Shown here: positions 45,632-58,708 of the stretch, piece after piece
How the letters are laid out: each line of letters begins with the position of its first letter
Position numbering within the stretch: position 1 is the first letter of the stretch
Assembly: GCA_019914995.1 (NCBI GenBank)
Contig: CM034127.1
Coordinates: forward strand, 12,622,269 to 12,686,268
DNA length: 64,000 nt
Reading direction: 5' to 3'
From: Acanthochlamys bracteata
Taxonomy: Eukaryota; Streptophyta; Magnoliopsida; Pandanales; Velloziaceae
Notes under the pieces: model-generated
Databases searched by the model: none
Told to the model about the DNA's origin: nothing
Seen by the model: the letters and a program-made list of their open reading frames with translations, nothing else
Translations under genes and position numbers: made by a program

Positions 45632-48416
45632 GATAATTATGATCAGTCTTCTCCTGACCAACTCCAAACTCAAAACTCAAGAAAGAGCTATTTTTGATCC
45701 AATATAACAAAATTAAGTATGACGAAGATTGGAATAGAAGAACAAGAATTGAAAGAGAGGGGAAGGGAAGGGAGAAGAGATGAAGCAAAGAAGGGAAAGA
45801 GGAACAGAAAAGTGAATGGAAGAGGGGTGCGAGATTGATTGCTTTCTTGTCGAATGTCAAATCAAGGAGAGTGTGGAAGAGCTAAGTTAAGCAGAGCTAG
45901 CTGTAGAGAAACATACAGCAAACCAGCCAACTAACCAAAACCATACACAATCAACAAGCTAAAGCACCAACCAAATTTTAGTTTTTTTTTTTGGCCGGAA
46001 TTACCGCACCCTTCTTCAAGTTTAACGTATCAATAAAATATATACACATATAAATTTATTTTAGTAAAGATGTACAAATTTTTACCAAAACAATATTCTT
46101 TAGAAAAAAGAAATAATAAAATTATTTATGTGACAAATCTATAAAAAAAAATTTTTAAATCAGTTTAGCTCACGAAGAGTGAGAATGAAATTAATTATTT
46201 GCCGTTGCCGATTAGAAATAACTTTTTTTTTCTTACTAATTAAAAAAAATAAATGATGATTAGAATAACAGTTCATAAGTCAACCTGCAATGGAGGTGTG
46301 GAACTCTTTTTTGGAATCAATGCAGCACTAAACTCAAAGCTAACTCCATATTTTAAGACAAGAATGGTTTCCAACACGAGCACAGCATGCGGTTTCCTTT
46401 TGCCTTATTAGCACAAAATGGCCGAAAGCTGTGTAGATACTAAGTATTAAAATCATTGTTGTATACTACCAAAGTATGTACTTCAAATGTAGACGTTCAA
46501 CTGCAGTAGAATTTATATATACATGCCAACTAAATAAAGCCCAGAACAATAATATCTCTAGTAAATTAGTAGAATTTGGAAACACATCTTTTCATTACGT
46601 CTACTAGCATGCGCTCACTGTTTAAGAATTAAAAATACAAGTGGATAAGTTAAGTCTCTTATTTCTTTCTGTCATTGAAGGTGTAAATGAAAAATATGGA
46701 CAAATATGAACCACTTAGTTTCATGTTTTCATATATGTTTATTATGTTGTAAGTTTTAATGTATTTTAGTTTGTCTGTTGTTCACTTAATTCATTGCAAG
46801 TTCGCAACAAGAACACACGTAGGGGCATTTGGAGAGTATTTTTACTTTATTTTTTAAATAAATTTTATTTTTTTAATTTAAAAAAAATAAAAAAAATATA
46901 TAATAAAAAAAATTTTGAAATAAAATTTTTTATATTTTTTAAAATTTTAAATAAATTTTATCTAATTTATAAAAAATATATTAAAAATTTTGAAATAAAA
47001 CAAATAAAAATAACGTTTTCCAAACGCTCTACCAAACGAGCACTACAAGCCTCTATATAGATATGCTTCGTGACCAACTTTTATTCAGGCGTATATAAAC
47101 GAAAATGCGTGTGTTTACCAAAGATTCAGCAATTTTTCATGCATGACATCAGTTATTTTATGGACAATATCATAAGAAGAGATAGAATAAGAGGATCGAA
47201 TGTTAGAAGTCTTTAGGAGTAGTTTGGAGTTGTCTATAAAATATTTTTTACTACTCTATTTTATTTTTTAATAAAATTTTTATAATTATTTTATAAAATT
47301 TATTTAAAAATTTAAAATATAAAAAATTATATATTTTAATTTTATTATTTTTTAAAGATAAAAAAACATAATTTTAGAAACACCACAATAAAAATTTCTA
47401 TATCCAAAAATTTTGTTTTATAAATCATTTCGAATATTTTCTTATAGAGAGTTTGAGAATGCTTATGAAATAAAATTTTTTATAATAGAAAGTATTTTTA
47501 TTTTTTTTAAGAAACGAGTTCTATTTTTTACTTCTAAAAAAATAATAAAAATATATAATAAAAAAATCTCACTACGATAGAATCTTTATATATTTTCTAA
47601 TTTTTTAAATAAATTTTCTAAATACCTATAAAATGTGTATTGAAAAATATAAAATAAAAATTAAAAAACTGCTTTTTTGATAAGCTAAACCAAACGCACT
47701 TTTAGGAAGCGTTTGGTAGTGCCTATAAAATAAAAATTTTCTGAAATAAATAATATTTTTATTTTTTTAGAAACGTGCTCTATTTTTTATCTCAAAAAAT
47801 TATAATAAAAATATATAATAAAAAATTCTTACTACGTAAAAGTTTTCTACACATTTTAAATTTTTAATAAATTTTTTAAATACTTATAAAATATATATTA
47901 AAAATTTTAAAATAGTGTTGAAAAATACTAAGCCAAATGATATAGTATTTTAACTTAAAAATCAACTATTAAAGAACGAAGTCGTCTAAACTTTATATAA
48001 CTCAAAAAAAATCTAGTTTTTAATATGGGAAATCTCCTAACGTTTAAAACTATAAAATCTGAATTACCATACAACATTAAGCCAACAATCATTGAACTTA
48101 TAAACTTAGACTTTATAGAATAAAATTAGAGAGAAACACTCTCGGAAGTATTTTGAAGTACGTATAAAAGATAGTTTTTTAAAATGAATGACTATTTCAA
48201 AAACAATTCATAAAAACAACATTTTTTACATTAGAAAAATAACAATATTATATATACAAAGTTTACGATATACAGTTATTTTAAAATTTCTAAACTCTAA
48301 AAACTTTTTTTAAAATACTATACTAAATTGTTAAAAGATATGATATGCTTATTTAGATTGATAAATATTTAAGAAGTAATGTCTAGCATTCCCTCGGTCT
48401 TGCGATTTGAGACTAA

Positions 48417-48667
48417 ATAGTGTTTGAAAGTATTTTTTAAATTTTTTTAAAATAGAACGTATTTTTATTTTTTTAAAAAATAAGTTTTATTTATTTTATT
48501 TTTAAAAAAAATAAAAATATATAATAAAAAAATTTATTATATAAATTTTTTTATATTTTTTAAAATTTAAAATAAAAATTTTAAATAATTATAAAATATA
48601 TATTAAAAATATATAATTAAAAATTAAAAAACTGTTTTCGTAACAAGTTAAGCCAAATGGGACACAC
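48417..48667. mobile_element. Tourist-like MITE
   Basis: TAA flanks both sides (48414-48416 and 48668-48670). The left end has GTGTTTGAAAG and the right end CCAAATGGGACACAC. The interior matches the family. Confidence 0.65.
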
Positions 48668-50663
48668 TAACAAGAAGATGTAAAATTTTTGCAATTGATA
48701 CTGTACTAAGATTATGTCCTAATGATCAAATCTCGTAGCTTTGTTGAATAATTAATTAGTTATTTGTTAAGAAAGTCCTTCTAAAAAGTAAATCACCCAA
48801 TCAATGATTATGGCATGAAACGAGTTCCATAATTAATAAAGGCTTAAAGCTAATAAGAGAGTAGTCATTTAAAGAATAAATAATATTACGCATGCGGGTT
48901 GGAGTGGTGTTTAAGATGTGATTAGATTAGAAGAATAATACATGCATAAAAACAAAACTTGATCTTGACTGACGACTCAACTACGAATACCAGTTAAGCA
49001 ACTGCAGACAAAAAGAATCAACGAAGAGAAATAAATATTTTTGGAGTTAGATTATGAAGCACATTTTAGTTACTAGTTTGCTTAAATTCTTAAGATTAGC
49101 ATACTTGGACACGTAAAGCATGTCCCAGAATAAGAATAAATTTTAGTTGAACTTTTTTTTCAATTTTTTTATATATATTTTATAAATATATAATATTTAA
49201 AAATTTAAAAAATATAAAAAAATTTTATAAATTAAAATTTTTTTATTACATATTTTTATTATTTTTTAAAAAAATAAAATTCGTTTCTTACAAAATTAAA
49301 AAAAATTTTATTTCAAAAAAAATTTTATTTTATAAGTATTTCTAAACGCTCCTAAGCAATTCGATCGATTTTCATTATAGATTATTATATGGTTACTATT
49401 TCTTTTATTAGACGGTTGAGATACGACGAGAGAAATTTTTTCAAACCAAGCGTTTAACTTTGATTTAATGAGAAGATCTGCTCAATTAATAGTTGAACAG
49501 GGAGTAAACGTATTAAAGGTTAAATATTAAATAGAAAAAACAACAGTAATTTGTTTAACTAAGATGATGAAAAGAAAAAAATTGGACACGTTTACTTTAC
49601 TCAAAAAATTATTTTTCTGAAATAAATAGATTTTAAATAATTTTAATTTTAATTTTGTTTTCAAACTAATTTTCACAAATGAACCGTATGAATGTTGAGA
49701 CTTGAGAGCAGCTGTTTCCTGATACTGCAGAATAACGTACACTTAGTACACTCTGTATGCGTCCAGGGGTGATTATAAAATAAATTTTTTTTAAATAAAA
49801 AAAATTTTTATTTTTATTATTTTTTAAAAAATAAAAATATAAAATAAAAATATTTTATTATTTAAAATTTTTTTAAATTTTTAGTAAATTTTTAAATATT
49901 TATAAAATATATACTAAAAAATATGAAATAAAAATTAAAACAATATTTAAAAAGCTGAACCAAATATCTACTTTTTGAGCTTAACGTTTTTTAAAAACAA
50001 CTGTTTGAGTTTTATATATTATAGTTTTTAATATATTTTTTTATAAATATTTAAAAATTTTATTATTTCTGTAATAATAAATAAAATTCTACATAATTTT
50101 TTAACACTTATTTTGATATTTTAATTAAAAAATAAAATTTATTTCAAAAAATAAAAATACATTTTATTTAGAAAAAAAATATTTTAAAATTATTTTCAAA
50201 TACTCAGTAATACAAAATGCGTTTATTTAAGTAAATACAATTTCAAATACTCAGTAATAAAATTCATTAATTTATTTCAAACACTCACTTTTTAAAAATT
50301 AAATTAAAATGAAAAATATTAATAAAATAAAGTTTTATATAAAATATTTGTAGTAATAGTAAATTTAGAAATAAATTTTAAAAAAGTTAAAACTTATTTA
50401 AAAATTTTTATTTATTTTATATTAAAAAGATATTTTAAAATAAAATTTAATGAATTAATAAACACGCGAGTATCGACAAAAAAGGGAGTTGTTTTAAAGA
50501 AGACGTCCGTGTTTGGCGCTGATCAGCCCTTCAATATTCAAAAGACTGTGACAAACAAAACAGTTCGTGCCCTTCAAATCAAACCTCTTCTCACCAGCCG
50601 TTTCACTTTTCCTTTCATCATTCGTCTCTCCTGTATCAACTTTGATGATTGAGATTTATATAA

Positions 50664-50906
50664 CGTTTGAAAATATTTATGAAATAAAATTTTTTAAAAT
50701 AAAAAGTATTTTTATTTTTAAAAAAATAAATATATTTTTTATTTTTATAAAAATAATAAAAATATATAATAAAAAAAATTTACTTCGTAGAATTTTTTTT
50801 AATTTTTTAATTTTAAATATTTTTATATATCCATAAAATATATATTTAAAAATGAGAAATAAAAAAAATTAAAAAATAATTTTTGGTACGCATTGTCAAA
50901 CGCACT
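50664..50906. mobile_element. Tourist-like MITE
   Basis: Left TAA (50661-50663) is followed by CGTTTGAAAAT. The right end GTCAAACGCACT is followed by TAA (50907-50909). The interior matches the family. Confidence 0.65.
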
Positions 50907-51239
50907 TAAGACACTTCCTTTTTATTTTTTTTAATTATTTTTTCTTTTATTTAAATATTTATATTAAATTTATTTGTAGTTGCATACAAAATTATTTATA
51001 ATTGTTTTTAAATTGAATTGAAATTTTACTTTTAACTTATAATTTCAAAAAATTATTATAAAAATTCATTATAAATTTATAAATACATGCTTTTTAAGTA
51101 AAAAAGAGATAGTACTGAGTTGGAGTGAGTTGGCAGAGGCCAAGCCCATTGTTCTTATGCTCAGTTTAACCAGGCCCAAACAAGCCTGTGAAACCCGTTT
51201 GTAGAATTGGTGAATACCTCAGGAAAAAGTCTTGTCTGG

Positions 51240-51840
51240 GCTGGGTTATTTTAAGAGCATTTTGAGAACTTTCTAAAGTTCTTTTTTATTTCAATATTTA
51301 AAAGTTTTCTAATATTTTATAGAATTTATTTAAAAGTTTAGACATATAAAAAAAATTTATATCGTAATACTTCATTATTATTTATTATTATTATTTTATT
51401 AAAGTAAAAAAAATTATTTTTAAAAATCTATTCAAAACATCGTTGTAGAAATACTCTTTTTATAATCAAATCCCAAAAGGTCGCCAGAGCCTTTTCTGCG
51501 AAGTACAGGATCAGTCTTCTTGCTTTGGATCTAAGTCTCGTTTGGGCCGGGTTACTTTGAAAGCTTTGAAAATTTCAAGTTTATTACATAAAACTTTTAT
51601 AATATTTTATAAAATTTATTTTAAAATTAAAAAATATATTTTATAAATTATTATTATTTATTTATTTTTATTATTTTAATTGAAGTAAACAAATAAAATT
51701 CGTTTTTGAAATATTTTTTAAATACACTTAGTTATAGAAAAGGTCTCTTTTATAATCTTTTCCAAAACGTCCACTTGGCCTCTTTTGCGACACTACAGGA
51801 TCTCAGTCTTCTTGCTTTTGATCTCAATCGTGGTCTAACT
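51240..51840 (+). repeat. Local tandem duplication, unit about 290 bases
   Basis: The phrases GGGCTGGGTTATTTTAAGAG / GGGCCGGGTTACTTTGAAAG and TCAGTCTTCTTGCTTTGGATCT / the matching stretch near 51800 recur in the same order about 290 bases apart. Each is followed by similar AT-rich DNA. No coding content. Confidence 0.6.
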
Positions 51841-54800
51841 TAGAGAATTCTTTCTAAATTTGTTGTAACCTAAGCCCATTAGGCCCATCTTATTGAAAAA
51901 TTGGTTGAGAAACTTAAAAAACTCAAAAACGGTATGTTGATCACTTTCGAATCCTACTACGAAAGATGTTCAGCATCTCTTTAGTTTATTAGACTGTGTT
52001 CCTCTTTCCACTAAGAAAATCTATCTAATCAAAACTATTTGATGTCATATGAGATTGAAGAAACTTTACAATCTTATATCTATCTGTCTATCTAACTCTT
52101 AAAAAAAGTTATCAAGTAATTTATGGATAAGTTAATCATCTGGAAAAGTAAATGTAGAGCCTGAGGATGATCATCACACTTTTATTTAAAAACATGATTT
52201 CTTCATTAGTAATTATTTGGTAGGCTTCCTGGGACAAAAAAGTCAGGCTTTCGTCTAATCAGAATCAATTGTCCGCCCAAACAAAAGAACAAGATCGATT
52301 ATATGATGTCATCTTTTTTATTCATCTTAATCTTAATCCTTCAAAACCAAACACATTATAGAATCATTTGGTTCATAGGACTAGTGAATATTTAAAATTT
52401 TAAAATTTTATTTTTACTTAATTTTTTATTTTATTTTTGTAATAAAATTTTTTAAATTTTTATAAAAAAATTTTTATAAATATTTTCGAATATCTTCCTA
52501 ATCTACTGCAATGTTAATTATCGCCTTTAAAGTCACATTCTAACAATGTTTAGGTTCTTACAAAAGATACGTAAATTATTATATGCGCATTCCTTGACAT
52601 CACCTATTGAAACTAATGCGAGGTTAAATTAACCGAATGTAAAGATGCTGCTAATACGTACGCTACAATCATTAGTTTAACATCTGAGCTTGGATTATTG
52701 GCAATTATTTTAAAGAGCTTCTCATTAAAATTGAATGTTGTAGTTTTTACTTGTTCTACCATAGCATGTTTCTTTACAACGAAGTATTTATTTTAAAAAG
52801 CGAGTTTATATTAAAATATGATAATTTTATTCAAAAAATAAATTTAAAAGCAAGTAATTGGGATGTATATGAGAAGGTATTTTAAAGAGCTTGTTTTAGT
52901 TGCTCCAAATTTGTTTTTTTAACTAAATTCAAATTAAATCGTTTTAAGCGTACATCGGTTATACTTATTTTACTTAATACTCTACTGGAGTGAACTAAAG
53001 CAGTTCTTATTTTGAATATTATTTCTTAAATATAGGTTCGCTAAATTTATTTTCACACCACTATTAAAAACAACTAAATGTTACAATAATTAATCTCACT
53101 TTTAATTTTTTTTATAAAAAAAACTACTCTTCATAAAGTCAATTGGGGTTTGTGGATGATTCGGTAAAGAAGAAAGCAAGCTATAATATCTAGATTACAT
53201 GAGTGGATATAATAATTTAATTTTTGACTTACAGGAGCAAATTAAAGCTAGCTTCTAGTGAGTGCATGGGCACAAAAGCAACAGGGCATGATGAGTGTTG
53301 TAGTGACCTACGATGGAACCCTAAATTGGAGACAATTTGGGTCCACTGAATAGATTATGGATTGTGGAATATGATTCGGATTAGCATATCACGTCGCGTG
53401 TAGTTCGAAATTTCAACAAGAATTTTCTTTGCCCCCGTTCATTTCATGCATATGTCATGTCTCAAATTTTGAAGTCATCAAGAGATATGTTAATGTTACA
53501 TTTGTTGTCTTAACAGTGGTCGTCCAAAATCATCACTTTTAAAGAAAGAGCAGGAACTAGTCATTTACTTAATAAATAAAAAAAATTAGTTGATAGAACT
53601 ATTATTATGTGTTTGTCGATTAATTATAGATAAGATTTTATAGGATAGAAGTGGATAGGAGATATTATTATTGTTAATAATATTATGGTTAAAGTAGGAT
53701 ATGTTGATGCCGTGATGCTAAGGGATAATAATATGCTTGATTGTTATGTATTTATAATGAAATAAAAAAATGAATAGAAGTAATTTATTACGAGAAAAGG
53801 ATAGAAGGATTCTCATTCTTACCTGAAAATAGAAATAGAATTCTGATAAGTTACTGGAATTACAAGTTTCAATATGCAACATATTGAACTTGCACAGAAG
53901 CTTTTATTTATTATATGATGAAATTTTTATATCCCAATCTGTTTCAATTGATGAAAGAAAACTAATAATTTATCAAATTTATAAAATGTAATGCCCCTGT
54001 GATTAAGTAAGCTATTCTTGTTTCTGGTTATCATCCATATAAGAAATTAATTAAGTGGGACCATTTTATGATCACCACCCTCCCCTTTTTAAAGAAAAGT
54101 CGGTGGCTTAATAACTCAAATCAAACATATCCACAACAATAGTTATTATAGTAATATTTTCTACACACCATTATTATATTATACTACGTTAAAAATTATT
54201 TAATAGTTTGATGATGAATATTTGAAGGGGAAAGGTTTGAAAGTTAGGTAGCCTAATTATATGTACGCTTGAAAAAACAGTGTAGAAGAAGAAGGCACAA
54301 GCTTTTGCAACTCTACTAGGGGACAACATGGTCGGCTAATACAAGCTTTTGTTATAACATCATACGCACGCGCTACCTCGCTAGCTCAGCTTATCTGTTC
54401 ACTATGATCATCTGTCTTCAGTTTTGCATTTGTAATTTTGTCTTGCATCACTCTTCAATAAAAAAAATATATAGCCACTTTGTGTTAAATGAACACTCAG
54501 AATTTAACTTTATTTTCATTTCAAATTTTATTTTTATTAGAATTTAATTATAATTTTTTATTTATGTATTTTAATATTATTACTTTGAAATTTATCATAA
54601 CCAAATATTATTTTATTTTGATTCAAATTTTATTTTATAAATTTATTTTCATGTAAGTAAACACGCTCTTAAAATTATTATATATGTAACTTATTTAAAA
54701 ATTTTAAACTAAGAAATCTATCAAAAACATATTTTTATTAAAATTGTTTAGTATAATAAATTCCGAAATATCTAGAGAGCTATCTCCGACGAATCGAATG

Positions 54801-55319
54801 CCCATGATGGCAAATCATTGGTAGGTCCTTCTTTCCTGGCAGCTTATCGTCCTTCGTACATGTGTCGTGTGAGCAGCCGTCGACACGAACAATTGATTTC
54901 GTCATTGCATACAAACACACTACCCATTTTGGTGTGAATCCACAATGAATGAACAACATCTAGTTTTTTTGAATCATAAATAATAATATTTTCGGTTGAA
55001 GTCAATCCATATCTTCAAAAGCTATATTTACCTAATTATATCAAAATTGATAATAAAATTAATTAAAGCATCAAAGACTTGTTATTTTATAATGAATATC
55101 AGAATAGCAGCATGTTTGTTGACCCATGTGCGCTGTTTCATCTCCTTTGGACGATGAAACTTGTGTCTAACAACAGAGGTACTCGCATTATTATAACCTT
55201 TAAACTTTTTTTTTTATATAAATTACGTGATGAATTAATGATGTGTTCATAATGAATCAATGACTAATATATACAGTTGAATATTTGTATAAAATAATTA
55301 TAATCGTAAAGAATTAATG

Positions 55320-55869
55320 AAGTCACAAATTTTGATCCGATTCGAAATCGATCTAAAAAGATTAAATTTAAATCAAGTCTTAGTCAAGTTTGAGTCAATT
55401 TTGGGTCGATTCGAAAATTATCCGAAAAATTTAAAAAGATTTAAATTGATAAAAAATTGACCCTTTTAATTATTTATATAGTATATATAATTTAAAAATT
55501 AGAAAATAATAACAAAAAATTTGAATTTAATTTGTATATATATATTTTTAATTTATCTTAATTTTAACTAATTTTTATTTAATTTATAAATTTTGTCAAA
55601 ATTAATATATATTTTTTAAATATATCATAATTAATAATTTTTATATATTATTATTACAAATTAATATTTATAATTTTTATTTAATAATTTAATTATTAAA
55701 TATATCGATTCGAGTTTAATCCGATTATAAATAGGTTGGATTAGGATTAATAATTTTGATCTATATAAATAAATATGTTGGATTAGAATTGAACAATTTT
55801 GATCCGATTATTATATGAATCGAACGACTCGATCCAAAATCACCCATAAATTCATATTGCTACCTCTAA
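55320..55869. mobile_element. hAT-like non-autonomous element, copy 3 (decayed)
   Basis: Subterminal GATCCGATTCG-type motifs and the AT-rich core run parallel to the element at 13720-14214. The terminal repeats are eroded (about TTGCTACCTCTA at the right). Confidence 0.6.
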
Positions 55870-57513
55870 CATGTATTATTTTCCCCTTCTAATAAGATAA
55901 TTGTTGTTATTATCTTCGCCTAGTTATCTGACTCACATCCAGCTTAAAGAAATAAAAAGTAAAACAACAGTTATTGGTTCAAGTTCAACTCCTCTGATGA
56001 AAGAAAGAAAGAGTACAACAACTTTTCTTTTTTCTCATTTGTTGTTGTTGGTTCTATTTGTTTGTAAAGAGTGATGAGAAGAGTTAAGAAACATTTCATG
56101 TGTGGCGATGAAATGTTTGGGACCCAATCAAAAAATATATAGGTTGGTACAATAATCATCATTCATGATGCATGTACATAATGAATGATATGGTTTTGAT
56201 TTGACGAGTCTAATATGATTGATTCCTCACTTCACTTTTGAAGATATTTAGAAGTTTTCTTAAAAACATTATTAAATATATTATTTTATAAATATTTTAA
56301 GTATAAAAAATATATATATATTATAATTAAAAGAAACTTATTAAATTGATAAGTAATTTTAAATATGCATTAAATTTCACTAAATTTTTATTTGCATTTT
56401 TAAATACAAAATTAGTTTTATATTTTTATTTTATTTTTTAAAATTCTATTAAAATTTATATATAATTACTTTTAGTGAATTCAATTTTATCAAATTCAAT
56501 TTTTATATATATTTTTATAAACTGAAACAGTTCCTTAATTGTTTGAATCGTTCTTCCTTCCCGCATTTCGATATCAGAACTAATTATTTGTTCATCTTTT
56601 TGCTAACATGTAATTGTCTAATGATGCATCTGCTTAGCTAAATATAATAAATTAAACTTCGATATAATCTGATCGCGTTTAATAGTCTAATTCGCTGAAC
56701 ACCAACTAATCATTGACACAATCTAATTAAAGAAAATATATCAGAAATGCGCCCTCGTGTTAAGATAATTTCTACTCCATGTAACATATAGAAGAATACT
56801 AAAAATTTAAATCGACAAAAAATAATTCAGCAGAAAAAAGAAAATCAAATCAAGAGCAGCTACATCATCATCATCGGAGTATCCTGGCGCAAGACTAGTA
56901 GGCGAACAATTTAATTAATTTGATTTAGAACGTTTGAAATTATTTATAAAACATTTTTTAATAATAAATATTTAAAAAATATTTTCAGAAATAAGTATTA
57001 TTTTTAAAATATAAATTAAAAATTAAAATAAAATGAAATTCAAACGCACTGTGCCTCAAAAAGGCTGCGGTAAGCAATGACACCTCAATCCACAATCACA
57101 ACTAAGCAGTGACTAATTGCACCAGTCGTTAGCTATAGCGAATTAGCATCAACAGAAACAATTGGAAAGCTTTTCCATAATAAGATTCGCACGATGAGGC
57201 GTGGTGCAGTATTAATTTAAAGTCTTTTATTTTTCCACGCACCTCATCATGCAGATGGAGTCAGAACTCCAAAAACCAATTACAGTAAAATTTTCACTAT
57301 TTATTTCCTTAATATAAAAAAGAACAAGATATTAATCAAAACTTGAAACTTAATTTAATTGTTTCTTATGAATGTACATGTACATAAAACAGTGTGGATT
57401 GTGTGATCCAGGTAGTAGTCATCTCATCTTCTTAACCTTATTAGTGTGACTGACCTTTTCCCATGTGTCATTCAAAAACATTTTCCAACATAACAAGTTC
57501 TTCTCTTCTTTTT

Positions 57514-57521
57514 TATATATA
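57514..57521 (+). promoter_or_regulatory. TATA-like element of HD-Zip II gene
   Basis: TATATATA lies about 175 bases upstream of the ATG, followed by a CT-rich leader. Spacing is plausible but unproven. Confidence 0.4.
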
Positions 57522-57693
57522 TTCACGATCTCCTTCAATTTTGGTTCAACTATATATTTATCTTCTTCATTGATCTTTTAATTTCCCCTCACCACTCATT
57601 CCTTCACAATCATAACCTTTCTCTCTATCTCTTTCTATATATCTCAGAAGATAGAACAGTTCGAAGATTTTAATTCCCAAGCAAGTCGGTTCA

Positions 57694-58708
57694 ATGGAAA
57701 TAATTGGAAATAGATTCTTTGATGATACAAAGTTAGAGCTTGGATTAGGGATTCCATCAAGCAGCATAACTCATCACCGGAGCTCTGGCGGCAAAAGACG
57801 ACTCTTATCTCCCGTAGTTGAACCTTCGCTTACGCTTAGCTTATCATCGTCAGATGCTAAGGCACCAGCTGCGCCGGGAGTTTCTTCCCCGAGAAGTACG
57901 GTGACTTCTTTGTCTGTAGCTAATTATCGACCTTCTGTTGTTGTAAAGCGAGAGAAGGTTGACGGAGGAGAAGAAGCTGAAGTTGAAAGGGTTACGCCGT
58001 CGGGGGTAATCAGTGAAGACGATGACGACGGCGGCGCTAGGAAGAAGCTTAGGCTTACTAAGGAGCAGTCCGCTTTGCTAGAAGATCGATTCAAGGAACA
58101 CAGCACTCTTAATCCAGTATGGAAAATTTTTTACTGACCATTTTAATTTTCTTGGTATGTTTAATTTAATTTAATTTTCTTTTTTTTTTATAATTTTTTC
58201 AGAAGCAAAAGCAAGTGTTAGCGAAGCAATTGAATCTCCGGCCACGACAAGTCGAAGTTTGGTTTCAGAACAGAAGAGCTAGGTACGTGTGTCGTTGAGT
58301 ATATTCTGATCTACGTGTTAAACTAATAGATCCCTTAATAATTCATTTGAGAAAACAGTTTTCTGAAGATAGCGTATAATAAAATTTTGCAGGACGAAGC
58401 TGAAGCAAACAGAGGTGGACTGTGAGTTCCTGAAACGGTGCTGCGAGAGCTTGACGGAAGAAAACCGGCGGCTTCAGAAAGAGCTTCAGGAGTTGAAATC
58501 ACTCAAGTTCTCACCAGCAGCAGCAGCGATGTACATGCAACTCCCAGCAGCATCGACACTAACCATGTGTCCATCCTGTGAGAGGGTAGCTGGTACTACT
58601 GCCGCCGGAGATTCGCCTAAAGTTAGTACCGGAACGTTCGTAGTCGCTTCAACGAAACCTCATAGCTTCTTGAATCCTTTCTCATCTCATCCTTCAGCAG
58701 CATGCTAG
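57694..58708 (+). CDS. HAT22: HD-Zip class II transcription factor, HAT22/HAT9 type
   Basis: This nuclear homeodomain-leucine zipper repressor belongs to a family involved in shade, auxin/cytokinin and senescence responses. Three exons join in frame: 57694-58116, 58203-58282 and 58393-58708, giving 272 residues. Seen: an EAR-type repression motif LTLSL (46-50), an acidic stretch, the homeodomain (about 114-170) with [13 protein letters not shown] and VWFQNRRAR, a leucine zipper with heptad leucines at 181, 188, 195 and 202, and the class II signature CPSCE (227-231). The protein ends [11 protein letters not shown], close to HAT22/HAT9. The second intron splits the conserved RRAR codon as in family members. 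The ATG at 57694 is the first in frame. Confidence 0.94.

Larger units (their letters stand above)
46818..50970. repeat. Dense Tourist-like MITE array
   Basis: Repeated copies of the GCGTTTGG...CCAAACGC family, with interior motifs such as AATAATAAAAATATATAATAAAAAA, lie at about 46820-47045, 47215-47450, 47450-47700, 47705-47945, 48417-48667, 49130-49355 (reverse), 49766-49975, 49985-50220 (reverse) and 50664-50906. Several abut or nest. Borders are best for 48417-48667 and 50664-50906. Confidence 0.7.
45632..57693. other. Long gene-free region between KNOX and HD-Zip
   Basis: About 12 kb without a supported gene. 45632-46000 is the purine/pyrimidine-skewed KNOX 5' flank. 46.8-51 kb is a dense run of Tourist-like elements in both orientations. 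A local tandem duplication lies at 51.24-51.84 kb. 52-54.4 kb is unassigned AT-rich DNA, with another AT-rich repeat at about 54490-54670. A decayed hAT-like copy lies at about 55320-55869, and more AT-rich DNA precedes the HD-Zip promoter. Short open frames here are AT-rich noise. Confidence 0.6.

Noticed and set aside
46794-47060. 88-residue Lys/Phe/Ile/Asn-rich open frame
   Set aside because: It is the translation of an AT-rich Tourist-like element, not a gene.
48086-48094. HD-Zip II site CAATCATTG
   Set aside because: A nine-base match in 12 kb of AT-rich DNA, inside transposon sequence and 9 kb from the HD-Zip gene, is expected by chance.
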